A DNA stretch of 64,000 nt from Pseudomonadota bacterium (lineage in GTDB: Bacteria > Pseudomonadota > Gammaproteobacteria > Burkholderiales > SG8-39). Every line of letters starts with the position of its first letter. Positions within the stretch are counted from its first letter, which is position 1. A model generated the notes under the pieces. That model was not told where the DNA came from and searched no databases. It was given only the letters and a program-made list of their open reading frames with translations. Made by a program: the position numbers and the translations under genes. Shown here piece by piece: positions 1-9,452 of this stretch. The stretch is taken from positions 1-64,000 of the forward strand of contig JAQBXT010000004.1 in NCBI GenBank assembly GCA_027624175.1, given 5' to 3'.

Positions 1-2
1 GG

Positions 3-245
3 CTGGCGGGCGGCGCCGACGCGGTGTTCGCCCCGGCGGAGGACGGCGGCTACGCGCTGGTCGCGCTGCGCCGCGTCTCGCCGCGCCTGTTCGCGGGCAT
101 CGAATGGGGCGGCCCGCGGGTAATGGCGCAGACACGCGAGCGGCTCCTCGCGCTGGGCTGGCGCTGGCGCGAGCTGCGCACGGTGTGGGACGTGGACCGG
201 CCGGAGGACTACCGGCGCTTACAGCGCGCCAGCCTTCTTCAGTAG
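3..245 (+). CDS. TIGR04282/DUF2064 family glycosyltransferase, C-terminal part (5' truncated by window edge)
   Basis: Frame open from the window start; residues FAPAEDGGYALVAL...WDVDRPEDYRRL typical of the DUF2064 C-terminus. Confidence 0.75.
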   Translation: MAGGADAVFAPAEDGGYALVALRRVSPRLFAGIEWGGPRVMAQTRERLLALGWRWRELRTVWDVDRPEDYRRLQRASLLQ

Positions 246-836
246 CACCGCGACGCGCTCCGCGATCAGGCGGTAACCGCGCGCGTTGGGGTGAATGGTG
301 TCGGATTTCAGCTCGGAATTGCGCAGGATCTCGCCGATCACCTTGCTTTCATACGGAATGTGGAGCTGCTCGGCCAGCTTGGCGTAAAACGCGGGTGGCG
401 TCAGCGTGAAGCCCTTCTCGGGCGTGCCGATCAGCAGTACGCCCGCGCCGCGCGCCTGCGCCAGCCCCACCATGCGGCGCACGTTCTCGGCGACCTGCGC
501 CTTGCCCAGGTTGCGCAGGAAATCGTTGCCGCCGATGCACAGCAGGAGCAGCGCGGGCTGGTGCTCGTCCAGCGCGGCGGGCAAGCGCGCGAGCGCGGCG
601 GCGCTGGTTTCGCCGGGCACGCCCGCGCGCACCACGCGGCGCCCGATGAGTTTCTCGAGCTGTGCCGGGTAACTGTCCTGTTCGCGCGCGCCGGTGCCGT
701 AAGTCAGGCTGTCACCGAAGGCGAGCACCAGCGCGTCGGGCGCGAGCGGCGCCAGTTTCGGCGCATCGCCGCAGGCGGTGGCGAGCAGTGCGATGCTCAG
801 CAGAACGAGACGCCAGGCTGCCATTGTTGCGTTCAA
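219..836 (-). CDS. SGNH-hydrolase arylesterase/lysophospholipase (TesA-like), lipoprotein-like signal
   Basis: GDSLTYGTG block, GGND block, DTIHPNARGY block; N-terminal LLATACG. Confidence 0.9.
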   Translation of the reverse strand: MNATMAAWRLVLLSIALLATACGDAPKLAPLAPDALVLAFGDSLTYGTGAREQDSYPAQLEKLIGRRVVRAGVPGETSAAALARLPAALDEHQPALLLLCIGGNDFLRNLGKAQVAENVRRMVGLAQARGAGVLLIGTPEKGFTLTPPAFYAKLAEQLHIPYESKVIGEILRNSELKSDTIHPNARGYRLIAERVAVLLKKAGAL

Positions 837-940
837 GCGTTGCGTTCAAGCGTGGAATTTTCACATGCTACACTAGCCCGCACGCAGCCAGCGCGGAGCG
901 ATTCTTCAGCGAGCGCCGGGACAAGCGCCGGGGGAGACCG

Positions 941-1411
941 ATGCAGATCAAGAGTCCCAAGGATTTCTGGGCGGGCGCGATGTTCATCGCGTTCGGCGCC
1001 GGCATGGCGGCGATCGCAATCAAGGATTACCAGATGGGCAACGCCGTGCGCATGGGTCCGGCGTATTTCCCGACCGTGCTCGGCGGCTTGCTCGCCATTC
1101 TCGGGCTGGTGCTGCTGCTGCGCGCGCTGGCGCTCAAGGGCGAGAAGATCGGGCAGTTTCATTTTCGTCCCCTGCTGCTGATCCTCGCCGCCTGCGTGGC
1201 CTTCGGCTACCTCCTCAAGCCGCTCGGCCTGCTTGGCGCTCTGCTGCTTCTGGTGTTCATCAGCGCCTACGGTGGGCACGAGTTCAAGTGGAAGGAAGTG
1301 CTGATCCTGTATGCAGGGCTGTTCGTCTTCTCGGTGCTGGTGTTCGTGAAAGGGCTGACGCTGCCTTTCCCGATCTGCCCGGAGGCGATCGAAGACTACT
1401 GCCGGTTCTAA
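941..1411 (+). CDS. tctB: Tripartite tricarboxylate transporter TctB family protein
   Basis: Start MQIKSPKDFWAG; four hydrophobic segments; directly upstream of tctA. Confidence 0.85.
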   Translation: MQIKSPKDFWAGAMFIAFGAGMAAIAIKDYQMGNAVRMGPAYFPTVLGGLLAILGLVLLLRALALKGEKIGQFHFRPLLLILAACVAFGYLLKPLGLLGALLLLVFISAYGGHEFKWKEVLILYAGLFVFSVLVFVKGLTLPFPICPEAIEDYCRF

Positions 1412-1421
1412 CGAGGGCGCG

Positions 1422-2921
1422 ATGGAAATCTTCGCCAATCTGGCGCTCGGTTTCGGCGTCGCTCTGTCGCCGTTCAACCTGCTGATGTGCCTGATCGGCG
1501 TGGTCCTCGGCACGTTGATCGGCGTGCTGCCCGGCGTGGGCCCGGTGGCCACCATCGCCATGCTGCTGCCGATCACTTTCAACCTGGACCCGGTCGCAGC
1601 ACTGATCATGCTCGCTGGCATCTACTACGGCGCGCAGTACGGCGGCTCGACCACCGCGATCCTGGTCAACCTGCCCGGGGAATCTTCTTCGGTAGTGACC
1701 TGCCTCGACGGCTACCAGATGGCGCGCCAGGGGCGCGCCGGGCCGGCGCTTGCCACCGCGGCGCTCGGATCCTTCTTCGCCGGCTGCGTGGCGACGCTGG
1801 TGGTGGCGATGTTCGCACCGCCGCTCGCGGAGGTGGCGCTGAAGTTCGGTCCCTCGGAATACTTCTCGCTGATGGTGCTCGGCCTGGTGGCCGCGGTGGT
1901 GCTGGCGCACGGCTCGCTGATCAAAGCGATCTGCATGGTGCTGCTCGGGCTGATGCTCGGCCTGGTGGGCACCGATGTGAATTCGGGCGTGCTGCGCTTT
2001 GCCTTTGGCGTGCCGGAAATCGCCGACGGCATCGGTTTCGTCACCGTGGCGATGGGCATGTTCGGGCTGGCGGAGATCATCGGCAACCTGGAGCAGAAGG
2101 GCGCGCGCGAGGTGTTCACCAGCAAGGTGACGCACCTGTGGCCGACGCGCGAGGACTTCAAGCGCATCTGGAAGCCGATCCTGCGTGGCACCTTTCTCGG
2201 CTCGGCGCTCGGCATCCTGCCCGGCGGCGGCGCGCTGCTGTCCTCGTTCGGCGCTTACACGCTGGAAAAGCAGGTGTCGAAGTACTCGCACGAATTCGGC
2301 AAGGGAGCGATCGAAGGCGTCGCCGCGCCCGAATCGGCCAACAACGCGGGCGCGCAGACCTCGTTCATTCCGCTGCTGACGCTCGGCATTCCCTCGAACG
2401 CGGTGATGGCGCTGATGATCGGCGCGATGATGATCCAGGGCATCGCGCCCGGGCCGCAGGTGATGACCGAGCGGCCGCAGCTGTTCTGGGGAATGATCGT
2501 GTCGATGTGGATCGGCAACCTGATGCTGGTGGTGCTCAACCTGCCGCTGATCGGCATCTGGATCAAGCTGCTCACCGTGCCCTACCGCTGGCTGTACCCG
2601 TCGATCCTGGTGTTCATGTGCATCGGCGTGTTCAGCCTGTCGAACAACCCCTTCGACACCCTGCTGATGGCGATGTTCGGCCTGCTCGGCTATGTCTGCG
2701 TGAAGCTGGAGTGCGAGCCGGCACCGATGATCCTCGGCTTCATCCTCGGGCCCTTGATGGAGGAGAATCTGCGCCGCGCGATGCTGCTGTCGCGGGGCGA
2801 TGCGCTGGTGTTCTTCCAGAAACCGATCAGCGCCTCCTTCCTCGTGGTGTCGATCATCCTGCTGGCGATCATCGCGCTGCCCAACATCCGCAAGAAGAGG
2901 GAAGAAGCGTTCCAGGAATAG
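1422..2921 (+). CDS. tctA: Tripartite tricarboxylate transporter permease TctA
   Basis: 499 aa; GVLPGVGPVATIAMLLPITF, YYGAQYGGSTTAILVNLPGE, ESANNAGAQTSFIPLLTLGIPSN motifs. Confidence 0.95.
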   Translation: MEIFANLALGFGVALSPFNLLMCLIGVVLGTLIGVLPGVGPVATIAMLLPITFNLDPVAALIMLAGIYYGAQYGGSTTAILVNLPGESSSVVTCLDGYQMARQGRAGPALATAALGSFFAGCVATLVVAMFAPPLAEVALKFGPSEYFSLMVLGLVAAVVLAHGSLIKAICMVLLGLMLGLVGTDVNSGVLRFAFGVPEIADGIGFVTVAMGMFGLAEIIGNLEQKGAREVFTSKVTHLWPTREDFKRIWKPILRGTFLGSALGILPGGGALLSSFGAYTLEKQVSKYSHEFGKGAIEGVAAPESANNAGAQTSFIPLLTLGIPSNAVMALMIGAMMIQGIAPGPQVMTERPQLFWGMIVSMWIGNLMLVVLNLPLIGIWIKLLTVPYRWLYPSILVFMCIGVFSLSNNPFDTLLMAMFGLLGYVCVKLECEPAPMILGFILGPLMEENLRRAMLLSRGDALVFFQKPISASFLVVSIILLAIIALPNIRKKREEAFQE

Positions 2922-2943
2922 GCCCGGCGCGAAGCCGGACTGA

Positions 2944-3330
2944 CTACAGCGCTGCGATGGTCTGCACCTCGACCAGGAACTGCTCGCCGACCAGCCGGTC
3001 GATGACCAGCAGGGTGTTCGGAGGGTACTTGCCGTCGGGGAACATCCGCGGAAATTCTCGCAGGCGCCAGGCCATGAATTTCGCGATGTCCTGCGAGTGC
3101 ACGAGGTAGGTGGTGAACTGCGCCACGCTGCCCCAGCCGGCACCCGCGGACTTGAGCGCGGTCTCGATCTGCCTGAACACCCCGGTGCACTGCGTGTCGA
3201 AATCGTCCCCCGGCGCCAGCATGCCGGCGATATAGAGCGTTTCCGCCGCGTTCCTGACGCGCGTCAGGTGCGAGTACTGCCCGAGCGGCTTGCCCAGCGC
3301 TTCCACGTTGCCGATCCTGATTTCCGCCAT
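2944..3330 (-). CDS. RidA family protein
   Basis: 128 aa; YSHLTRVRNAAETLYIAGM...CTGVFRQIETALKSAGAGWGSVAQFTTYL. Confidence 0.9.
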   Translation of the reverse strand: MAEIRIGNVEALGKPLGQYSHLTRVRNAAETLYIAGMLAPGDDFDTQCTGVFRQIETALKSAGAGWGSVAQFTTYLVHSQDIAKFMAWRLREFPRMFPDGKYPPNTLLVIDRLVGEQFLVEVQTIAAL

Positions 3331-3341
3331 GCGTGCTCTCC

Positions 3342-3758
3342 TTATGCGTGCCTGGGCTTGCCGCGCGCGGCAAGCAGCGATTTCATCGCAAACTCCAGCG
3401 CGCGCCGCTCCACCGGTTTCACGAGGAAGCCGTCGGCGCCCGCCGCCATGCAGCGGTCGTTGATTTCCTGGTCCGACAGCGCCGAAATGATCATCACCGG
3501 CGTGGCCGTATTGGCCGAGGCGCGCCGGATCTCCTTCAGCACTTCGTAGCCGCCGATCCCCGGCATCATCAGGTCGAGCAGGATGGCGTCGTAGGCGTAG
3601 TTGCCGGCGAGGTGCAGCGCCTCCTCGCAGGTCCCCGCGAGCTGGGTCTCGACCTTGGTGCCCGCGCCGAGCAGGCGTGCGATCAGCAGGCGCGTGGATT
3701 CCTCGTCGTCGACGATCAGGAAGCGATGGCGCGGCGCGGCGGTCTTCTTCGCGGGCAT
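3342..3758 (-). CDS. Single-domain response regulator (CheY-like)
   Basis: LIVDDEES, ILLDLMMPGIGG, MIISAL, GFLVKPV receiver motifs. Confidence 0.9.
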   Translation of the reverse strand: MPAKKTAAPRHRFLIVDDEESTRLLIARLLGAGTKVETQLAGTCEEALHLAGNYAYDAILLDLMMPGIGGYEVLKEIRRASANTATPVMIISALSDQEINDRCMAAGADGFLVKPVERRALEFAMKSLLAARGKPRHA

Positions 3759-4477
3759 CAGCGCGCCAGCTGCCGGGCGAGGTGGTTGAAATCCCGCGCG
3801 TGCAGGTCGAAGGCCGGGTCGCGCGCGATGTCCGCCTTCGCCGCCGGGCCGTATTCGCGCGGGCGGGGCACGTAGGCGGTTTTCAGTCCGCAGGCGCGCG
3901 CCGCGTGCAGGTCGTCCTTGTGCGCCGCCACCAGCATCAGTTCCTGCGGCTTGACGCCCAGCAGGTCCGCGGCGCCGAGGTAGGTCTCCGGGTCGGGTTT
4001 GTAGTGGCGCACCACTTCGGCCGAGAGGATGCAGTCCCAGGGCAGGCCGGCGTGCTTGGCCATGTTGGTGAGCAGCGACACGTTGCCGTTGGAGAGCGTG
4101 GCGATGATGCGCTTGCGCTTGAGCTTGACCAGGCCCGCCTTCGCGTCCGGCCAGGGCCGCAGGCGGTGCCAGGCGCGGTTCAGGTGGTCGATCTCGTCCT
4201 CGGACAGGCCGCGGATGGCGAAATTCACCAGCAGCCCGTCAAGGATCATGCGGTGCAGGTCGTCGATCCTGGTCCAGGGCAGCTCGCCCGAGCGCACGCG
4301 CGCCATCGCCGGCCGGTAGCCTGCGCGCCAGGCGTCGGCGAAGGCGGCCCAGTCGACCTTGAGCTTTTTCCGGCGCCCGAGCAGCGCGCCCTCGCGGATC
4401 AGGGAGCCGCGCCAGTCCACGACCGTGCCGAACACGTCGAACGCGAGCGCTTTCACGGCGGCGGTGCAGGCAGGCAT
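3758..4477 (-). CDS. Haloacid dehalogenase type II (HAD superfamily)
   Basis: FDVFGTVVDWR, TLSNGN, YKPDPETY, MLVAAHKDDLHAA motifs; ATGA overlap with next gene. Confidence 0.9.
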   Translation of the reverse strand: MPACTAAVKALAFDVFGTVVDWRGSLIREGALLGRRKKLKVDWAAFADAWRAGYRPAMARVRSGELPWTRIDDLHRMILDGLLVNFAIRGLSEDEIDHLNRAWHRLRPWPDAKAGLVKLKRKRIIATLSNGNVSLLTNMAKHAGLPWDCILSAEVVRHYKPDPETYLGAADLLGVKPQELMLVAAHKDDLHAARACGLKTAYVPRPREYGPAAKADIARDPAFDLHARDFNHLARQLAR

Positions 4478-4521
4478 GGGGTGAATTCTAATCGCCCGCG
4501 CGCGCCGATAAAGACGCGGTT

Positions 4522-5076
4522 TTACCTTTTCTTACGTTCGTGCTTCCAGAGCACGTCGCCGCGTCGGCCGGCAAGGTTCAAGGTGCGGCCGAGCACGAAC
4601 AGCAGGTCGGACAGGCGGTTGATGTACTGGCGGGCAGGCGCGCCGACCGGTTCCTCGCGCCCCAGCGCCACCAGGCTCCTTTCGGCGCGACGGCTCACGG
4701 TGCGCGCGAGGTGCGCCAGCGCCGCGGCGCGCGTGCCGCCCGGGAGGATGAACTCCTTCAGGGGCTTGAGTTTCGCGTTGTGCGCCTGCGTCAGTTCTTC
4801 GAGGCGCGTGACATGGCCCTGCGCGATCATCGTGTGGCCGGGGATGCACACCTCGCCGCCGAGGTCGAACAGGTCGTGCTGCACCTGCAGCAGCGCCGCG
4901 CGCACCGGCGCGGGGAGTTTCTCCGCCAGCAGCAGGCCGAGGCCGGAGTTCAGCTCGTCGATGTCGCCGAGCGCCTGGATGCGCCGGCTGTCCTTGCCCA
5001 CGCGCGCACCGTCACCCAGGCCGGTGTCGCCGGCGTCGCCGGTGCGGGTGGTGATTTTCGATAGCCTGTGGCCCAT
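4522..5076 (-). CDS. Cob(I)yrinic acid a,c-diamide adenosyltransferase (PduO type)
   Basis: Start MGHRLSKITTRTGDAGDTGLGDGARVGKDS; FILPGGTRAAALAHLARTVSRRAER motif. Confidence 0.92.
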   Translation of the reverse strand: MGHRLSKITTRTGDAGDTGLGDGARVGKDSRRIQALGDIDELNSGLGLLLAEKLPAPVRAALLQVQHDLFDLGGEVCIPGHTMIAQGHVTRLEELTQAHNAKLKPLKEFILPGGTRAAALAHLARTVSRRAERSLVALGREEPVGAPARQYINRLSDLLFVLGRTLNLAGRRGDVLWKHERKKR

Positions 5077-5121
5077 GAGAAGCGCAGAATTATAGGGCCG
5101 CAAACCACATCGAAGGAGGAC

Positions 5122-5532
5122 ATGATGGCCGTGCGTAAAGCTTCCTACTACTCCGCGAAAGTCCCGCAGCGTCCCGGTGCCGGCGCGCAATTGCTCGCCG
5201 CGCTGAAGGCTTCGAAGGTGAACCTGCTCGCGTTCACGGGTTTCCCCGCGAGCGGTGGCGCGCAGGTCGACTTCATCCCGAAGGACAATGCGAAATTCAC
5301 GCAGGCGGCGCGCAAGGCGAAGATCAAGCTCTCGGCGAGAAAGACGGTGTTCCTCGCCCAGGGCGAGGACCGCCCGGGCGCGCTCACGCAGATCCTCGGC
5401 AAGCTCGCCCAGGCGAAGATCAACGTCGTCTCGCTGCAGGCGGTGGTCGCGGGCAAGGGCCGCTACGGCGCCATGTTCTGGGTGAAAGCGGCCAACGTCG
5501 CCAAGGCCGCGCGCGTGCTCAAGGCGCGCTAG
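5122..5532 (+). CDS. Stand-alone tandem ACT-domain protein
   Basis: Two ACT-like repeats (RPGAGAQLLAALKASKVNL; RPGALTQILGKLAQAKINV); AAGGAGGA ribosome-binding site. Confidence 0.75.
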   Translation: MMAVRKASYYSAKVPQRPGAGAQLLAALKASKVNLLAFTGFPASGGAQVDFIPKDNAKFTQAARKAKIKLSARKTVFLAQGEDRPGALTQILGKLAQAKINVVSLQAVVAGKGRYGAMFWVKAANVAKAARVLKAR

Positions 5533-5554
5533 GCGTCGCGCAGCCTGAGGGACC

Positions 5555-5589
5555 GCCCTGGTCGGGCGCCGGCACGGCTAGGCCAGGGC
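5555..5589. repeat. Inverted repeat between convergent ACT-protein gene and hflX
   Basis: gccctgg (5555-5561) and ccagggc (5583-5589), perfect 7-bp arms. Confidence 0.5.
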
Positions 5590-5600
5590 GTGCTTGCGAT

Positions 5601-6884
5601 CTAGCGTTTCTGCGTCGCCTGGCCGAATTGCTCGCGCAGGCGCCGCACGGCCTCGGGCTCGCCGCGCACGCGCAGGAACGCGCCCTCGCCATCGGCGCGC
5701 TCCTCCAGCACCTCGCAGGTGGCGAAGATCTCCCCGCGCAGTTTCTGCGCCGACCAGGGCAGGAACAGTTCGGCCTCAACCAGGCGCCGCTGAAAAAAAG
5801 CGCGGATCGCCTCGCGCAGCATCGCGCTGTCACCCTCGCGGCGCGCACTCATCACGATGCACCCGGGGTATTTTTCACGCAGCGCCGCTTCGTCGCCGCC
5901 GCGGTCGATCTTGTTGAACACCAGGAGGCGCGGCACGTCCTTGGCGCCGATCTCGTCGAGCACTTCCTCGGTCACCAGCAGCTGCCGCTCGTACCCGGGA
6001 TCGCTCGCATCGACGACGTGGGCGAGAAGCGACGCCTCGAGCGCCTCGTCGAGCGTCGACTTGAACGAGGCGACCAGCCCGTGCGGCAGGTTCTTGATGA
6101 AGCCGACCGTGTCGCTGACCAGCACCAGCGGGACGGTCTCGGGGTGCAGCGCGCGCACGGTGGTATCGAGCGTCGCGAACAGCTTGTCCGCGACCAGCGC
6201 CTCGTTTCCCGTGAGCGCGCGCATCAGGGTGGACTTGCCCGCGTTCGTGTAGCCGACCAGCGCCACGCGCGCGAGCCCCTGGCGCTCCTGGCGCCGGGCG
6301 CGCTGCGTCCTGCGTTCGAGGTGCATGGCGTCGAGCTCCTTCTGCAGCTCGGCGATGCGGTCGCGGATCTTGCGCCGGTCCAGCTCGCCGTGCGACTCGC
6401 CGCCGCTGCGGCCGCCGGTGCCGCTGCGCGCCCGGTCCTTCGGCCCGGCCTGCTTGGCAGCTTCGCGCATTCGCGGCCCCATGTAGCCGAGGCGCGCGAT
6501 CTCCACCTGCGCTCTTGCGGCGCGGGAACTTGCGTGCCGGTGAAAGATCTCGAGAATCACCATGGTGCGGTCCATCACCTCGCAGCCGACTTCCTTTTCG
6601 AGGTTGTGCGCCTGCGAGGGGGAGATCTCGTGGTCGACGAGGATGAGGTCGGCGCCGTCCTGCACGAAGTCGTGCAGCTCCTGGCGCTTGCCGAGGCCGA
6701 GGTAGGCGGTCGCGTCGAATTTCGGACGCTTCTGCGTGAAGGTGGCACCGACCTCGAACCCCAGCGTCTTCGCGAGCTGGCGCAGTTCGGTCAGCGAGGC
6801 ATCGAATTCGATGTCGCTGACGCTGGGCAGCTGCACCGCCACCACGACGGCGCGCGGCGGCTTCTGGTTGACTTCTTGCATCAT
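5601..6884 (-). CDS. hflX: GTPase HflX
   Basis: GYTNAGKSTLMRALTG, DTVGFIKNLPHGLVASFKSTLDEA, NKID motifs. Confidence 0.95.
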   Translation of the reverse strand: MMQEVNQKPPRAVVVAVQLPSVSDIEFDASLTELRQLAKTLGFEVGATFTQKRPKFDATAYLGLGKRQELHDFVQDGADLILVDHEISPSQAHNLEKEVGCEVMDRTMVILEIFHRHASSRAARAQVEIARLGYMGPRMREAAKQAGPKDRARSGTGGRSGGESHGELDRRKIRDRIAELQKELDAMHLERRTQRARRQERQGLARVALVGYTNAGKSTLMRALTGNEALVADKLFATLDTTVRALHPETVPLVLVSDTVGFIKNLPHGLVASFKSTLDEALEASLLAHVVDASDPGYERQLLVTEEVLDEIGAKDVPRLLVFNKIDRGGDEAALREKYPGCIVMSARREGDSAMLREAIRAFFQRRLVEAELFLPWSAQKLRGEIFATCEVLEERADGEGAFLRVRGEPEAVRRLREQFGQATQKR

Positions 6885-6925
6885 CGGGCACGCAGACTAT
6901 CAGGCATACCCGCCAAACCCACAAT

Positions 6926-8140
6926 TTACATACGCCCCTTCTTGCGCACTTCGCTCTCGATCCAGCCCTTCGCCAACGTCGTGGTGAGGCTTTCCCCTTC
7001 ACTCACCCGCGACGCATCGACGACCACTTCGCCCCGCGCATTGCGCGTCAGGCTGTACCCGCGCTCGAGCACCGCGCCCGGATTGAGGTTCACCAGTCCC
7101 GCCTTCAGCCGCTCGATCTGCGCGGCGAAGTTCTCCAGCCGCCGCGCAGTCGACGAGGACAGCCGCGCCGCCAGCTGTTCGAGCAGCTGGAGTGACGTGC
7201 GCAGTCGCTCGCGCGGATGGACCAGGCGCCGCGCGAGCGCATCGATCATCTGCATGGCGTTCTCGATGCGCCGCAGCGCCTCGCGCGACGCGCGCTGTGC
7301 GAGCTCGGCGACGCGCGCCAGCAGTTCCGCGCGCGACGGGCTCACCATTTCCGCCGCCGCGGTCGGCGTGGGCGCGCGCTGGTCGGCGGCAAAATCGGCG
7401 ATGGTCACATCGGTTTCGTGGCCCACGCCCACCACCACCGGAATCGCGGAGGCGCGGATCGCGCGCGCCACGACCTCCTCGTTGAACTGCCACAGATCCT
7501 CGATCGAGCCGCCGCCGCGCACCAGCAGCAGCACGTCGCACTCCGCGCGCGCGTTGGCGACCGCGAGCATGTGCGCGATTTTCGCCGCCGCGCCTTCGCC
7601 TTGCACCGGCACCGGATAGACAATTACCGGAATGGCGGGATTGCGGCGTTGTAGCGTGGTGAGTACATCGCGCAGCGCGGCGGCCTGTCGCGAAGTCACG
7701 ACACCGATGCGCTTCGGATGCTCCGGAATGGGGCGCTTGGCGCCGGGATCGAACAACCCTTCCTTTTCAAGCTGCGCCTTGAGCTTCAGGAAGCGCTCGT
7801 ACAACGGGCCGAGGCCGGCCCGGCGCATGGTCTCCACGTTGAGCTGGAAACGCCCACGCGGCTCGTACAGGGTGACCGCGGCACGAGCCTCCACGCGCAT
7901 TCCTTCGGCCGGCTCCCAGTCCAATGTTGCAGTGCGGCCACGGAACATGACGCAGTCGACCTGCGCGTTCTCGTCCTTGAGGGTGAAATACCAGTGGCCG
8001 GAGGAGGCCGGGCGGAAGTTGGAAATCTCCCCTGCGACCCATGCCGCGGGAAAGCGCCGCTCGAGCACCTCGCGCACGCTGCGCAGCAGTTCGGAGACGC
8101 TCAGCACGGGCGGAGAATCGCGCAACAAATCGGGTTGCAT
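6926..8140 (-). CDS. xseA: Exodeoxyribonuclease VII large subunit
   Basis: LSVSELLRSVREVLERRFPAAWVAGEISNF; VVTSRQAAALRDVL; VRGGGSIEDLWQFNEE. Confidence 0.95.
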   Translation of the reverse strand: MQPDLLRDSPPVLSVSELLRSVREVLERRFPAAWVAGEISNFRPASSGHWYFTLKDENAQVDCVMFRGRTATLDWEPAEGMRVEARAAVTLYEPRGRFQLNVETMRRAGLGPLYERFLKLKAQLEKEGLFDPGAKRPIPEHPKRIGVVTSRQAAALRDVLTTLQRRNPAIPVIVYPVPVQGEGAAAKIAHMLAVANARAECDVLLLVRGGGSIEDLWQFNEEVVARAIRASAIPVVVGVGHETDVTIADFAADQRAPTPTAAAEMVSPSRAELLARVAELAQRASREALRRIENAMQMIDALARRLVHPRERLRTSLQLLEQLAARLSSSTARRLENFAAQIERLKAGLVNLNPGAVLERGYSLTRNARGEVVVDASRVSEGESLTTTLAKGWIESEVRKKGRM

Positions 8141-8315
8141 GCGCTTACACTAATGCACGGCCGCCGCGAAGTCGCGAGCGGCGGCGATGGAATCTCCTAC
8201 GGAGCCCGATTCTGTTTCGTAAGGTTCTGTTTCTGCATCGGAAAGAACTGCTGAAATTTTAATCGCCGGCGACTCGCGGACGGATTCGTGACGTGAAGGA
8301 TGAACTGCCCAGAGA

Positions 8316-8350
8316 AAATCCACAAACTTATCCACAGGATTTGTGGACAA
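8316..8350. promoter_or_regulatory. Cluster of DnaA-box-like 9-mers upstream of exbB
   Basis: TTATCCACA at 8328-8336 (matches the consensus box), TTGTCCACA on - strand at 8342-8350 (1 mismatch), AAATCCACA at 8316-8324 (2 mismatches). Confidence 0.5.
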
Positions 8351-8413
8351 CGCGCCCGCCGCGTTTTTGCTAGAGTCCGCCGACAACAAGACCAATCCCG
8401 GGGGAGCACCTCT

Positions 8414-9028
8414 TTGTTCGCCATCATTCAAGCCGCGGGCTGGCCGATCTGGCCGCTCCTGTTTGCCTCGGTCATCGCCGTGGCGCTCATCATCGAGCGC
8501 GCGGTGACGCTGCGGGGCAACAAAATCGTCCCACCGGCGCTGCTGGACCAGGTGCTCTCGGTCTATCAGAGTCGAGGCGTGAACGCGGAAATCCTGGACA
8601 AGCTGGGCAAGGATTCGCCGCTGGGCCAGGTGCTGGCGGCGGGCCTGCGCAATCACAAGAGCCCGCGCTATGTGATGAAGGAAGCGGTAGAGGAGGCAGG
8701 GCGCACCGTGGCGCACGAGCTGGAGCGTTTTCTCACCACGCTCGGAACGATCGCCACCGCAGCGCCGCTGCTCGGCCTGTTCGGCACGGTGATCGGCATG
8801 ATCGAGATCTTCGGCTCGCAGTCGCCCACCGGCACCAACCCGCAGCTGCTGGCGAGTGGAATTTCGATCGCGCTGTACAACACCGCCTTCGGCATCGGCA
8901 TCGCCATCCCGGCGCTGATCTTCTACCGCCACTTCAAGAACAAGGTGGACGGCTTCGTCGTCGACATGGAGCAGCAGGCGGCGAAGCTGATCGATCTGGT
9001 GCACGGCGAGCGCGCCGCCAGCGCCTAG
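8414..9028 (+). CDS. exbB: MotA/TolQ/ExbB proton channel family protein
   Basis: Probable TTG start after gggggag; LFASVIAVALIIERAVTL; TAAPLLGLFGTVIGMIEIF. Confidence 0.9.
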   Translation: MFAIIQAAGWPIWPLLFASVIAVALIIERAVTLRGNKIVPPALLDQVLSVYQSRGVNAEILDKLGKDSPLGQVLAAGLRNHKSPRYVMKEAVEEAGRTVAHELERFLTTLGTIATAAPLLGLFGTVIGMIEIFGSQSPTGTNPQLLASGISIALYNTAFGIGIAIPALIFYRHFKNKVDGFVVDMEQQAAKLIDLVHGERAASA

Positions 9029-9035
9029 CGCGCCG

Positions 9036-9452
9036 ATGAATTTTCAGCGCGGCCGGGAACGCGAGCACCTGGAGATCAACCTGGTGCCGATGATCGACGT
9101 GATGCTGGTGATCCTGATCTTCCTCATGATCTCCACCACCTACTCGAAATACACCGAACTGCAGATCAACCTGCCTTCGGCCGACGCCGAGCGCCAGCTC
9201 GAGCGCGCGAACGAGATCTCCATCCTGGTCGACGCGCAGGGCCAGTACGTGGTCGATCGCAGGCCGGTGGCCTACGTCAGCGTGGAGCAACTCGCCAGCG
9301 AACTCAAGCGCGCCGGCGGCGCGCTCAAGGAGCCGGTGGTGGTGATCAGCGCCGACGCCAAGGCCACGCACCAATCCGTGGTGCGCGTGATGGAGGCCGC
9401 GCGCGCTGCCGGCCTGGAAAGAATCACCTTCACCACCCAGGCGAGCCGATAG
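9036..9452 (+). CDS. exbD: Biopolymer transport protein ExbD/TolR
   Basis: LEINLVPMIDVMLVILIFLMISTTY; periplasmic ISADAKATHQSVVRVM. Confidence 0.93.
   Translation: MNFQRGREREHLEINLVPMIDVMLVILIFLMISTTYSKYTELQINLPSADAERQLERANEISILVDAQGQYVVDRRPVAYVSVEQLASELKRAGGALKEPVVVISADAKATHQSVVRVMEAARAAGLERITFTTQASR

Noticed and set aside
2922-2943. Small hairpin ccggc-gcgaa-gccgg between tctA and ridA as terminator
   Set aside because: Only a 5-bp stem and no U-tract on either strand.
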